Part shown: positions 35,816-49,100 of the stretch, in pieces
How the letters are laid out: the number at the start of each line of letters is the position of its first letter
How positions within the stretch are numbered: position 1 is the first letter of the stretch
Assembly (NCBI GenBank): GCA_029215795.1
Contig: JARDYH010000007.1
Coordinates: 61,992,763 to 62,056,762, forward strand
Source of the DNA: Anniella stebbinsi
Lineage: Eukaryota; Chordata; Lepidosauria; Squamata; Anniellidae
Direction: 5' to 3'
DNA length: 64,000 nucleotides
Translations under genes and position numbers: made by a program
Notes under the pieces: generated by a model
The model's database searches: none
What the model was told of the DNA's origin: nothing
The model's input: the letters and a program-made list of their open reading frames with translations, nothing else

Positions 35816-36622
35816 TTTTCCCTCATTTAAAAGGGCTGTGCTAGTCCATAATTATCCTTTCAGAAATCACAAACGCACACCAATCCTTAACACAATGACC
35901 CAGAAGGGAAATCTGTATTTTATGTAACTATTTCATTGTGTAACACCTCTGAAATTTAGTACATAAGTCCCGTGGGCTGTAAATAAATATGTGTTGTTTC
36001 CAAAGCAGTGGAAACGGAATTAAAAATCCATGACAAAATACAGTTAAAATCTAAATCAAGGCAGCTTGGGACCGCTCCCTCTCACAAGGAGGCATAATCA
36101 CCTCCCTGCCTCTGCCAGCTATTCTCTCCCTGCTGGTTTTCATAAGCCAAGGATCTAATACAGAAGTGATAGTACAAGCCTGTTGGCGTCAAAAGAGGGG
36201 TTTGTGTTTTCGAACTCAGACCTCACCTTTGCCTTGTACTTAAGAACTTGGTCAGATTATTTTTACTTCACTCTCACCATTTTGCTTTCCAGGAAATGAA
36301 TGTTTTGTGACCTGCCATGGCAGCCATTTTGTGAGAATGCCCATGACACGCACTCACCATGCCAAATGTGCCCACCGACCCAAAAAGATTGAGGATCTCT
36401 GATCGAAGGATTCAAATGCAATTTAACTTCCCGAAATCTAGTTGCCATTTACAAAAAAAACCCCAGAAAAACCCTGTCCTTGCCTTGCAGTTATCTTTTT
36501 AATAGTATTCATTTATTCTTCAGATAGTTAAGTGTTTGCTTAAAACCAAAAGTCATCGCAAAATAGGAAAAAAGAAAAAAGTAAAACCTGCCCAAACGAA
36601 TCCACACCAAAGACTCAATTTC

Positions 36623-36623
<1 letters not shown>

Positions 36624-36669
<46 letters not shown>

Positions 36670-36670
36670 T
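36624..36670. repeat. (AT)n(AC)n microsatellite
   Basis: An AT tract runs into about nine AC units. Confidence 0.95.
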
Positions 36671-37984
36671 AATTCCTTCTTATTTTAAAAGCAGCTATTG
36701 CAAATAATCAAACTTGATACATAACATATTTGTGCTGATCAGCTAAAAGCATTCAAATTTTTTCAAAATCTAGTGTGCCAGAACAAGACAAAACACTATT
36801 CAAATCTCTCTCTAGGAGCTTTATGCAATGGGCAGTTCGACAAATAATGCAAGTATCCGGCTCTTCCCAACATATTTAAGTGATTCTTAGCAAGACGTGC
36901 CCTTTGAAACCGAAACTCATGGGGAGTGTTTTGTGTTTATCCAATACTGCACCTGATTACTGCACCATGTTTGCCAGGAGCTATTTTTAGGGAGGAGGGA
37001 GATCTCCATTACAAGACGCCTCTCAGTTAATAGTAAATCACGTGATTTTGGAGAATTCATCTCAGGCCCAGGACATAACAGAAGGGTAAAACAAAGGCTG
37101 CTTGGTGAGTAATCTGGCAGCCTTCCAGCTTTGTAAAGTTTCGGCACTTAACCATGCCAAAGATTCCTCTCCGAGAGGTCACAGTCATTAATTTAAACAA
37201 ACAAACAAACCAAAAAGAAACCTGAAGTCAGACCAATTAGTCTTTTTCTAAGTATTTTCTAGAGACATTTACAATTTTCTCCAAATTCATCCCTCACAAC
37301 CTTTGTTACGCTCTGTGATGTAAATTGCTAAATTAAACAGGTTGTTTTTATTTACTTAAAAGTATTTTCATGCTGCTCCTCAGCCAGAAAGGTTCCCAGA
37401 GCGGCTCTCGTGCAATCAGTAAAACAAGCCAGATCTTGCTCACAGGCTTACAATCTAAAAAGACATGACATGCAAGGACAAAGGGATGGGGAGGGCAGAG
37501 GAAATAATTAAGTAGCCTTTCAGCAGGCTACTTCAGCAGGCTCCAAGACTTTTTAGAAATAGAGCCCATCTGGTTTTAAATACATTGGTCTTTTGTCTTT
37601 ACGTGCTTACAAGTCTAAAGCTCCATCATCTTGCCTCTCCAGCAAACCTCCAGACCTCTCTCCTTCCCTTTGCCTTCCTGTTGTCTTCCTTGCTTCAGAT
37701 ATTCGCTGCCTCTCTAGCCCCTGCTAATCCTCAGACTAGAATGCCCGGTACGCGTGCAGTAAAATTCAGATAATCATTTGGAAAACAGGCCCAAAGTTGG
37801 AGATCTAACACTTAAAAAAAAACCTTTTTATTTACAACACAATAACGACAACAAAAATTTTAAAAGGAAGAAAAGCAGGGCGGAATCCATTCATATCATA
37901 TCAATACGTGGTCATCATTAACGGGAGATTTATCATTCATCTCCCAATTAGACAACTGTAAAGCACTCTAGGTACCTCTGGACT

Positions 37985-38520
37985 TGAAAAGTGCAAAGTC
38001 TACAGCTGGTGCAGAATGCAACAGCATCTTTGTTCTCCAATGTCCATGTCGGCCTACACTATCCTTGTCAAACGTCATTTCTGATTTGTTTCCTGGCTCA
38101 ATTTAAGGTCCTGGTGCTTGCATGTAAAGCCCTAAACGGCTCAAGCACAGGGGCCACTTCTGCCTTCTGTTTTGGTAGCAGATATGTTCACATAGAAGAG
38201 GGCGCTGGTTTGCGTAACATTTGCACATGCCAATTTACATGTACAGATAGAAATTTAGAAATAATCACTATAAACGAAAGAAAAATTCTATATGTCTCAC
38301 CACAGTGGGGAAAGCTGTGACTAGGTGGCCACCTCTGTGCCTGCTCACTTTGCGGGTGGGAACGCAAAAAAGGGCCTTTTCTGTGGCAGCCCCCTGATTT
38401 TAGAATTCTCTCTCAAAGGAAATGAGACTAGCCCCATCCCTGATGGCACTTAGGTGACAGTGAAAATGTTCTTATTCCGCTTGGCTTTTAATGGCTTCTA
38501 ATATGTGTCCCAACAATATT
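37985..38520 (+). mobile_element. L2-like LINE fragment
   Basis: The frame 37991-38320 starts with SLQLVQNATASL, followed by FKVLVLACKALNGSS, the conserved end of an L2-type reverse transcriptase. Unrelated-looking sequence interrupts it near 38190-38310. Confidence 0.65.
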
Positions 38521-39389
38521 GGTTGTTAAAATATTTTTTACTCCAATCTAATTGGAAGTGATGGATTTAATTAGTTGTATTGTAATGAGCCGATTGATCC
38601 AATGAGTCAATTGAGTTGACTTGGTTATTGGTGGATTTCAATCCTGAAAAGGTACAATTATCAATTAAGATCAGGGATTAATAACCATGATTTGCAGAAG
38701 ATAAAGACACCGTGAATATCCAGGTGCAAAGGACCATGCGACAATTTCCAAAGAGAAAAATCCCAGCTTCAGGTCATATTACTGCATTTGACACACATCT
38801 TGGGGCACCAAAAAACTTTCTCAGAAAAGTCTATTGAATATTTTCTATATTCATTCATTCCCAGTACCTAAAGGTGAACTGCATACATCAACTTGTCAAC
38901 TACTTTAGCTTTATATGTTGTGAGAATTGAAGGTATATATTGCCATCCTTTTCTAAAGAACTGTAACGATGCAGTTGAAAACTTCAGTGCACAACATATG
39001 GCATTTTGAGTTTGAATTGAGCAGGACAAAAAGATTGGTAAATTATTCCCAAATATTTAAAATGCTTTACCTGTTCATTTCTGTGTCCGTGCAATACCCA
39101 CTTACCAATAACCTAAATCCAACTTGGGTCTCTGAGAATAACAGTGCCATTATTAACAGTGCTTACAGCAGAAGTTTTAGGGGGAGATCATTCAAATGTG
39201 TGCTAAAACACACCCTTGCCTTACTCCATGTGCCATTAGTATGGAGTTGATATGATCTCCTTCTAATATATGAGTGAAGGTTTAAATTCAGTTCATTTTG
39301 CTTTTCTATATGAGGCTATAAATTGGCTGTTAATCCCTTGTATCTACTTTCGGTTTCATTACAGAATTGAGGTCAGAGCACTACATGAG

Positions 39390-39640
39390 GAGTGTTTTCT
39401 TTCCTGCTTTTCTGTTACATAACCACTAGGTGGCACTGCGGTGTGGTGGAATAATGCAAATACACAAGAGAAAAAAGCAGTTTCATATTCACAATTAAAT
39501 GCTGCATTTCCCCTATTCTCAAGAAATTGCCCAAAGTATTAGTTTGACACAGAAGTGAAACTGGAGCATCACAACGTTGTTGAAAGAACCCGTAAACAAC
39601 CATGAGTAGTAATCATGAGTGCACGAAATATACCTCATGT
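39390..39640 (+). repeat. Interspersed repeat, inverted partner at 8290-8530
   Basis: Contains ACCACTAGGTGGCACTGCGG and ACCCGTAAACAACCATGAG, matched on the other strand at 8290-8530. Confidence 0.5.
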
Positions 39641-39970
39641 AGAAAACCACTTGGTTTCAAGACCCACGAAATGATCAGCCTGCAATTAAGTGCCCGTATA
39701 GAGTATATCTGAGCTTGCCGAAACCACTGTGGATCGATTTTAGCTGTGCTACCATTACAAAAAAGTGTAATTAAGTTTATTTGGAAGATGTATTCATAAC
39801 TTCAATTTAATGAGGAAATAATATGGATGACGCCTCAAACCCCCAACGTGTTGTTACAGATTTCTTTTTTCACTTCATCTTTTTGGATGCTGGTGGGATG
39901 TGTTTTGTCTCTTACATGTACATATCACGTGTAAATAGTCCAGAGGAATCAAACAGCTGATGCTGCCAAT

Positions 39971-40271
39971 ATGAATCTTTTCCAGGAGATCTTGCCAGGC
40001 GTTAGAGAAATCCTATCCGACACATCAGCCTCCCAAGTTGAGGCGCTGCTGAACCTCATGTTAGGAGAAGGAATCATATCTAAGGAATACTATCAAACGT
40101 TGCTCCACGAAAGAGACCGGGATGACCTCGCGAGAAAGGTCTCCCTGACCCTCGTGGAGAAATGGGCCGTGCAGTTGAACTGTGTACCTCCCCCATGTTG
40201 TTTACAGTTCTTTGACAGCCACCGAAAAGACGCTACGAGTGCCGTGTCACCATGGACTAGACGCTTGAGTG
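39971..40271 (+). CDS. CIITA: CIITA exon 1, CARD-like N-terminus (dendritic-type isoform)
   Basis: The exon starts at ATG 39971 and runs to a TTGAGTG|GTAAGC donor, 100 codons plus one base. Residues 1 to about 65 look like the CARD-like domain of the mammalian type I isoform: an MNLFQEILPGVREIL helix, then QVEALLNLML, then DDLARKVSLTLVEKW. Residues about 66-100 are a looser linker rich in S, T and R. In mammals this exon is driven by promoter pI, used in dendritic cells and macrophages; use in this animal is inferred. An earlier donor inside the exon cannot be excluded. Confidence 0.85.
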
Positions 40272-43100
40272 GTAAGCTTGCTTCATGTAATACGATCATC
40301 TGTATGCTTAGCATTTTCAGGGGTGGGGGGAATCTTTACAATTCATCCATTCTTAGTTCTCCAAACAAGGCCTCTTTGATGGGGCCAGTTTTGTGTTTGT
40401 ATGTTTGTTTATTATTTATTACATTTCTATACCGTCCAATAGCTGAAGCCCTCTGGGCGGTTTACAAAACTTAAAACCATGAAAACCATTCAAAATATAA
40501 AACAAACAACAGTATAAAAACATAATATAAAATACAGTATAAACGCACAACCAGGATAAAACCGAGCAGCCATGCAGACATTAATACAGATTTAAAATAC
40601 AAATTTAAACAGCAAAGTTAAAAACTAAGCTGATGAATTGTTAAAATACTGAGAAAATAAAAAGGTCTTCACATGGCATCTAAAGGAGTATAATGTAGGC
40701 GAGCCTCTCTAGGGAGCCCATTCCACAGCCGGGGTGCCACAGCAGTGAAGGCCCTCCTCCTGGTTTTTTGAAATGGAGTCTGAGGTTATCAACAGAAGGC
40801 CCATATCCCATCCCACAGACACCTGATGAGAAAGTAGCACACTGAGGTGGGACCTTTTCGGTTGTGGTACTGAGCCTCTGGAACCATTCTTCTTGGGTGG
40901 GGCTGCACTTGCTCCCCCACCCTTGGATTCCAGCGTGTGGCTGAGCCGGTTTTGCCGGTTTCCTTGGTTGCCCTTTGTTTTGTTTCTGTTTGGATCTTTG
41001 CTTGAATTAGATTTCAATGTTATTGTTGGGTTTTAATCTATCATTGTAAGCTACTTTGATGGGGTGGGTGGGCTTTTGGCACCAAAACTTTTACTCTTTA
41101 GACCTTTTCATAAATAAGTTAAATAACCCGAGAGCTGTGGGGAAAGTTGACGGTGATCAAAGGACAATGTGAATCTATCTGCTTGCGGTTACAAGGCCAG
41201 GATGGGGTTTTGGCCTTGTTGGTGGGTGGCCCCCCACCACTCCCAGGATAAAATGGGAGCCCCCCACATTTACCTCCTTGAGCTCCATGGAGGGCAGTTG
41301 GGATATAAGCCTGACCTAGACCGGCAATTTTAGAGTCCCTCGAGGAGACGTTTAGTAATGTTGAATGAGCTTCCCTAAAACATGGGCTTGTCCCCCCTGA
41401 CTGATTCTCCCTTGCCATGCGCAGCTCCGAAGTGCAGTTTTAGGGCATGTTCCCTGTTCCTGTATGCAAGGCCCTCCCACGGTCTAATAGATCCATGTGG
41501 GCTTGTTCCAGTCCATCCGCATGCAATACCTGCCAAAAGGCACATGGCTCCTAAAGAGCAATGTGCTCAGTTGAGTCTCTGCTAACAGCCCCAAGCTCCA
41601 CCGCCCCCTTGCTCAAAGGTTGGAGACTCTTGAAGGAACGCATGCCTACCCTGGAGATGGCCACTCAGTGACCTCCTACCTGCCGCACTCCAGGCACCGC
41701 TGGGCAGATGCAGCAGCCCAGAGACATTTCACTCCTCGGGATGAGGGAAAGTTGTTTGTGGGACACTCCAGCCCAGCATCAGGAACCTCCTCAACGAGTC
41801 CCTCCTCCTCCTCCTCCTCCTGCGAGCTTTAAGGACAAGACTATGGCAGAAATAAGGGTGCAAATAGGCGCACATCATTTTAGCATTGTCTGCTGTGCTC
41901 ATGCACTAACCACATTTTGGACCCCGGCATGAATAAAAAGCAGTAAAAAAATAAAAAATAAAACCAAGAGCAATAAAATATATATCCAATCAAACCAGCA
42001 CAACTGGTCAGGCAGGAAACACAGATTTTCCAAACAAATTATAAAAGGCCTTCCTTTTACAATTAACATATATTTCCAGAGAACACTTCAAAGTGCAAAG
42101 AGAGCGGGCTTTGGGGCAGGTCTCGTTAATGCTAGAATTGTCATTCCTTGGGGTTCAGTTTCCTAGTCCTCAAGGTCTCTAGAGAACCTCAGGCACCTTG
42201 TACCCTCCAAATGTGTTGGATACAAGTCCCAGCGCACACACATACATACACACTAAGCCAGCATGGGGCATCATGTTGAAGATGGCTACTCTCTAGACAA
42301 TAAGTCTCTGCATGGGTGCTATCGGGCATGCATGCAGACGCATGCGCATGAACAATATAGCACCGTGGAGCATGCAGCCAGTCATTTCAACCGCTCTGCT
42401 GCAGAGGTCAATTGCTGATTGTAGAGCCCTTCTGGGGACTGTCGCTGCCAACCAGGGAGCAACTGGATCGTGTAGAGTGAGTTGCAGTGTGTGGGTGTTG
42501 CAGAGAGAGGCAAGGACTTGGTTGGTAAAGTGTCTAAGAATTGTTGGAGGGGATGTCAGGAGGTTGGAACTTATTTTCATATGTGGTGGAGCTGTGAATA
42601 TGTACAAAAAATTTGGGAAAGGGTGTTCAAAGAAATAAGTGAAATAATTGGAAGTAAACTGGAATTAAGCCCAAAGTTGGCTCTACTAGCAATATGGGAT
42701 AAAGGAAATGAGAATATAAGTAAGAGAGAACTGATAAACAACCTCCTGGCTCCTGTCAGAATAATGATTGCTAAAAATTGGAAAGGGCAAGGGATATATA
42801 CTATAGAAGAATGGTATAAAGAAATATGGGATATGGCACTTAATGATAAGCTGACGTGTAAAATGAAAATAAAGAGGGGAATGTCCAGTAAGAATGATTT
42901 TGGAGAAATATGGAGCCCTTTTTTGGAATATGTATTAAGAATGGGGAAGGGGCAAATACCTTCAAAAGAGTCTTCTTTACAATTTTGGAAAGAGGAATAA
43001 TGAATAATTGAAGGTCTCCTGGGGGGAGGGGTGCACGGGGGGTATGTTGGTTATGTATTGTGTTTTATGTTGTTTTATGTTGTATTATGTTGAAAAATAA

Positions 43101-43145
<45 letters not shown>

Positions 43146-46100
43146 GGACTTGGTTGGTGAAGTTGGCTTGGGGGTAAAATATCGCAGCCTCTGCTTCAGG
43201 GCACAAGGATGGTCCCTTCCTGACCCAAAAGACTAGATCAGAAAGTGAAAGAGAGGTTCGCAACGACCTACTTTCACTTGTCTCAGCATGAGCTGTTTGC
43301 AGCACGCAGGGTAAGGTAAGGAGGACTCGTAGCTGGGCAATTTTTATTTGTGGGGGTGGGTCCCTTTTCCTCTTGGGATGGGGGAAGTCGGCAGAGGACT
43401 CCAACGGGCCTCCTGGGAAGCAGCTCTGTAGCTGTGCATAGGAGGCAGATCAGACAGTCCATTCAACAGGTGGCAGATTTAATGTAATAATAAGACTGAG
43501 GAGGGAGAGGGGGAGGGGGCAGCCCTCAGCTGGCCTCTCTACTCCTGGGCCACTTATTAATATTTGTAGTAGAATAAAAGGGAATTTCCTCTCCGCTCTC
43601 CCTCCGGGATTCCCCCAGTTCGTTTACTTCTTTCCCCGGACTCCAACTGCTCTGCCCTTCAGATGCCACTGAGATTGTTGTTCAGCAGCTCCACCACATC
43701 CTACTTTGGTCTCAGGCATCTAGAATGTCTGGCAGCACCGAATTTTGTCTCCAGCAGGTGTTCCAAGAGGATCAGTTGGAGCACTTTCTTCAAGGTCAGT
43801 TTGCTATTTCGCCTTCTTCCTCCCGTAGAACTTCCTTTTGCTTCTCCGCTCTTCCACCTGTCCCTTCTATTTCTGAAGGACACCCCCCCACCCACCCCCT
43901 TTCTACCTCCTACTCTTGTCCCTTAAATCCCTGTTCCTATTTGGCCTTCTGGGGAGACTTTGTGCGGAGCCTTCCACGTAGCTAGCAGGTGCGCTTATGC
44001 GCCAAGGCATCTTTACATTCTGCCTTTCACCTCCTCCGCATCTGCTCGACCAGACAGTATAATATTGCTGGATGCGTTTGAGCTGCACGGGGATGATGGG
44101 AGTTGAAGTCCAATACATCTAAAGGGGCATCAGGTTGAGGAAAGCTGATTATTAACCAGGGGCTGTCCCTGTTTTCTGGTCCCAATCCTGGCCAGTTCCT
44201 TTCCCTGTTTTGACCCCACGTTTGCTCTCGGGGAGAAGGCTTGTTAAAAACAATGTCAGTGCTGTTTGCTAGGATTATTGTTCTTCACAGCGCTGGTCCT
44301 ATTCCCCCTCCAGGCTGTCTAGAAGTGACACTTCAGAGCGGGGAGAGGATGCGTTTTGCTGGGTTTGTCATCATTCCATGTTGAGCTCCTTCCCCTTACA
44401 TTTTGAAGAGTGGCACCTTGTCTCTAACGTGCATGCAGGGAAATGCAGGCACGTGGAAGCTAAGGATGCAATCTTAAACATGCTTAGCAGGGAGTAAGCC
44501 CCACTGGCTGAGGAGGGGGGGTGGTACGCTGCTCCTTCTGCTCAATGGAGCTCAGGACGTTTGCTCTACCTAAACTCCTGCCTCGAGTTTTCCACTGTAA
44601 TAACTGCAAACCAGATTCGCCATGAGATTAAACTTTCTGTAAAACATTCTTTGTGTGTGTGTGTGTGTGTTTAAAAAATCCACGTTGTGATGGGCAGTTT
44701 TTTCATATATCTGTTTCCAAATCTGATGCAGTGCGTACTGCAAAGTTAGAGAATACACCAAGCAGAAAAGAGCCCTTCTCCCCCAGCCCCCGCCACTCCA
44801 AGACAAACTTCCTGGTATGAAGAAAGGCCTGTTGCTAAAACAGAAAGCTGCTCCCATTTTTCATGTGTGAATAGGGTTCTGGTGGCACCGCTTGGCCAGG
44901 GTGGATTTTTTTCTGAATGTGAAGATGGGGTGGGCAGGTGTCCTTTGCCTTGTGCATGTTTGCACCATGTCCAAATTGGAGGGGGGGGTGTAATGGGAGC
45001 CTAGCTTACACCTGTTGCAGTGGGCTCCCTTACTACTGTCTTCAAAAAGTTGTGGGAAAGGACATGACTGCCTACAATTGTTGAGATTCAAAGGAGGTTG
45101 TGGGTTTGGATAAATCCCCAGAACTCTCCACCCCCGTCCCAGTAATTCAAACACGGTGTGGTTTAGCTGTTGCAGTAGAACATCTCTTTGTGCAACTTGT
45201 AGCTTTACCTGAGAATAAGCAACTGAGTCATCCTTCATTTTTTTTGAAGCCACAACGTGCTTATATTGGTCAGCAAAAACTTGCATGAACACGAGTGATT
45301 GAAACTTTACTGTCGATGAAATGAGTGGGCTCCATTTGTTCGTTGGGTTATTTGGGGAGACAAGACGTAGGGCTGTAGCTGCGGTTATTCGGGGATATTC
45401 TAGAGCTCTCCTTTGTACCTCCAGTGTAAGCCGTGCTGGATCGGATCAAGAGTCCATCTAGTCCAGCATTCTGTTCACACAGCGCCCAACCAGCTGCCCA
45501 CGGGGAACGCACAAGGTGGACACGGGTGCAACAGCAACCTCCCACCCATGTTCCCCAGCAACTGGTGTATATTGGCTTACTGCCAGCATTCATCATGATT
45601 TAAAAACCAAGTCCTCTTGTGGGCCATGTAAAGAAGAGCCCAGTGGTTCAGTCAGCGGCTCTTCATCTTCCAATGCAAAGGGGCAGGAATGGTTTCTAAA
45701 GGCACAGCCGTTTCATGTTTACAGCATCGATTTCTGAATGTGGTTCAATGCTCTCAAGTCTGTTAAGCTAGCTTGATTTAGGTTCGAGCTGTTCCGCACT
45801 AACAGCCCACACAGCCCTCTAAAAACACACAGACCCCTTCACCATGAGACACCCTACAACCACCGGGGTTGTCGCTTCCGCTGAGGCCCGTGAGGGACAG
45901 TGAAACAGGATTTGAAACCGGTTTGAAGCTTGTTTTTAGCCTAGTCTTCCTTCCAAAGCAGCCGAGGGCCATATATGTGGTTATTTCCGTACCCCACCCT
46001 CTAATTTTACCCTTACAACAGCCCCATGAGGTAGGTTAGGTTGAGATAGTGTGACCGGCCCAAGATCACTCAGTGAGCATCGAGGCAGAATGGGGATTTG

Positions 46101-49100
46101 AACCTGGATTTCCCCCCTCCTACCCTAACACTGTGATTCCTATACTACACTGGATCACTAATACAAATACATTATTATAGCAATACTAAATAGTTTTATT
46201 ATTGATACTACTAATTAAAGCTTTTTAGAGACAAATCATATGGCCCCTAGACAGAGGCATAGGATACTTCGGGTTCCTGGATCCGAGGTCAGAGGCAGCG
46301 CTCTGGCCTCGGACACAGGAATCTGAGCTCCCCTTCCCCTCACAGCCGGCATAGAAAGAACCACACTGGCTGCCATTAAATGCCTGGGATTAGAGGACAG
46401 TCTTAACCTGGCACCAAAAAGATGCAGTATTGGCATGGGGCAGGCCTGAGTGAGGAAGTTAGGGGGGCCACCACTGAAAAGGCCCCCTCCCTTGTCGCCA
46501 CCCTCCAAGCCTCCATGGGTGGTGGCACTCGGAGGGCCCCCCCCCCAGATGATGATTGTAGTATCTGTGTATATTCTGATCAGGAGAGAGTTCAGTCAGG
46601 TATTGCAGTCTTGAGCCGTGTTGAGCTTTATGGGTTAGAACCAGCACCTTGAATCGGGCTCAGAAGTATACAAGCAGTCAATGCAAGTGGATCGGAATTG
46701 GTATCATGTCTTCAGACCTTCTGGTCCCAGTTATTTATCTGGCTCTTGCATTTTGCACAAACTGCAGCTTCTGAACAGTCTTCAAGGGCAGCCCCGGTAG
46801 AGTGCATTACAGTAGTCTAACTTGGGGATTACCAGAGCCAACCCCACCCCTTTATTGCAAAACATAAAGAAATGTGCCATGAAATCAGTGGAAAGGAGGT
46901 GGTGGTGACACCATTTGGAGAGAGAGGGCTTTAACTCGCAAAGAGGATATAGGAAGAGGGATTAAGGGGCCATTCATATCTCTGCTAACAACTGGCTGCA
47001 CAATTTCCGACGGTTGGCTCTGGATCAGCCTTCTCCCTTGGTCATCCTCCCGATTTCTAGGACAACAACTCCCACAATGCCCCCTTCTTCCACCCTATTT
47101 GTGAGTTCAGCTCCTCTCTGCAGTTTGTCAAGGGCGCCAGGTTGGGTAAATGCTCCACAGGCGCTGCCAATCTGGGTTTATCTGGAGGGCACCAGGTTGG
47201 GGCAAGCTGCTCTAGATTATTTTTGACATGCCAAACTCCACCACCAAGTCCATATCACCACGGGTTTCCTGTGAGCCGGGCTTTCACGGTGGGCCGCCCA
47301 CAAGCAATACCTGTGCAGAGCCTGGGACAAGAGTTCCCTTCGCTCCAGCAAGGTGTTCGGACACTTTCCAGAAGTTTTCCAAATGACTAATAAATACCAG
47401 AAAGGCGACAAAAGGCAGATGTCCCTGCCTCAGTCGTAGGATGTTGCAGTCAAGTAGTCAGTGGCTCAATTCGGACGACACAATAGTCAATGGTGGGGTA
47501 ATAGTCAACTTTACAGTTGTTCAACTAGGGGGTACTCCCCACACAACATGGTAATAAATAATCAACTGTGGTATGGATTAGGATCAGCGCTGAGTTGACT
47601 ATGGCAGCATTCGGACAACACAATAGTCAATGGTGGGTTGACTAACCCTAACCCTCACGCTAACCCTAGGGGGCACTCCCCACACAACATAGTAATAAAT
47701 AATCAACTGTGGTGTGGATTAGGATCAGCGCTGAGTTGACTATGGCAGCATTCGGACGACACAATAGTCAAAACAACTGACGATTGTTTCCCCCACACCA
47801 GTTGTTTATTGTGTCGTCCGAATTGAGCCTGTGTGTGAAGTTTGGGAGAGACAGAGCGAGATACTGAATCTGGGATCCGGGAGCATCTTTGGTTGGACCT
47901 GGCTGCCTCCCGAGAGATCCAGCATGGCAGCCATGGACTTTGCCCACATCTGGGAGCGTTTAGGCTGTGTGCCTTCACCATGCTCAACCTAGATAAGGGC
48001 AATTAATACAAACTGCCAATTCATCACCAGTGACTTTATTCCAAAGGAAACCAAACCTGGGTAAACACTGCACCCCCCCGACCCTTCTCACTGTTTGGCA
48101 AAGCGAGGTGCGCGGGACATGTGTTTCTAAACCCACATCCTCATTTCAAGCCCCACAGGGGTGAAATAAGTATAGCCAAAGTATAGTAAATGAAATAAGT
48201 ATAACCATGCTGTGGGTTCCAGTTGCAACACACCCACCCACCCATTTTCCCCTCTTTTTGTTTGGGGTGGTGGGATTCTAACCTGCCCTTCTTTGGATCA
48301 GTGAACCCATTAACTAAACTGGAATTGAACCCCAACATTTTCTGGATTGCTTTTCCAGCCTATTCACAGCATGACGTTATTGTATAAATTTATATATAAA
48401 TTTCAAGGGAAAGAAAATATCAAAATGACAGGTTTCTCTTCCTCTTTTTTCATGTGAACAGAATGCTGTGGTTTAACGTGCCTTCCGAGACACTCGTCGT
48501 GAAAATAGCTTGGATTTCTGGCATGTTTCTCTCCTTAGCATAATAGGGTCCCCTTGCCTTGTCCCCCATTCCTTTCTCTTTTTTACCCTCTGCAGGTTTT
48601 AAAGGATGAGTGATAATAGTGCTGTTGGTCTGTAGCAAAAGGGTGCATCTTCTCTTTGAGAACTGAGGCAACGCAGAAGATAATAGTGATGCAAAGTTAG
48701 TCCTTGGTAAAAATCAGATAGAACATAAGAAGAGCCCTGAGGCTGGATCAGACCAAGGTCCATCTAATCCAGCATTCTGTTCCCACAGTGGGCAACCAAC
48801 TGCCCCAATGGGAAACCCACCAGTAGAACATGAGCGCAAGGAGTGTCCATAGGCAAGTACTGTCTCTGGCACTGGAGGGAGCACAGAGCCATCAGGACTA
48901 GTAGCCACGGATAGCCTTCTCCACCTCCTCTAGGAATTTGTCTATCCCCCTTTTAAAGCCACCCAAATGAGATGTACTCATTTGTTCAATGGTGGGACTT
49001 GGCTGGTCCCAAAGTCTGTCTCACAACCATTCTAGCTAGTTGTCTAATGCATTAAACATTGCCAGGACCCATGAAATTCACCACAGATTGCTCACTGGCC

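Larger units (their letters stand above)
34739..39970. other. TVP23A-CIITA intergenic region
   Basis: Contains a CR1-like LINE tail (35325-35815), an AT/CA microsatellite (36624-36670), an L2-like LINE fragment (about 37985-38520) and a repeat at 39390-39640. The region just before 39971 should hold the CIITA proximal promoter; I see no clear core element. Confidence 0.5.
40272..43662. other. CIITA intron 1
   Basis: Holds an L2-like LINE 3' end (40403-40770), a CCT tract near 41803-41821, an L1 tail and a TA microsatellite. Apart from the two candidate regulatory motifs near 43241 and 43580, nothing else is recognised. Confidence 0.55.

Noticed and set aside
44448..44458. CACGTG E-box at 44451-44456 as part of an interferon-type CIITA promoter
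   Set aside because: Downstream of exon 2, no GAS or IRF partner nearby; a single E-box is uninformative.
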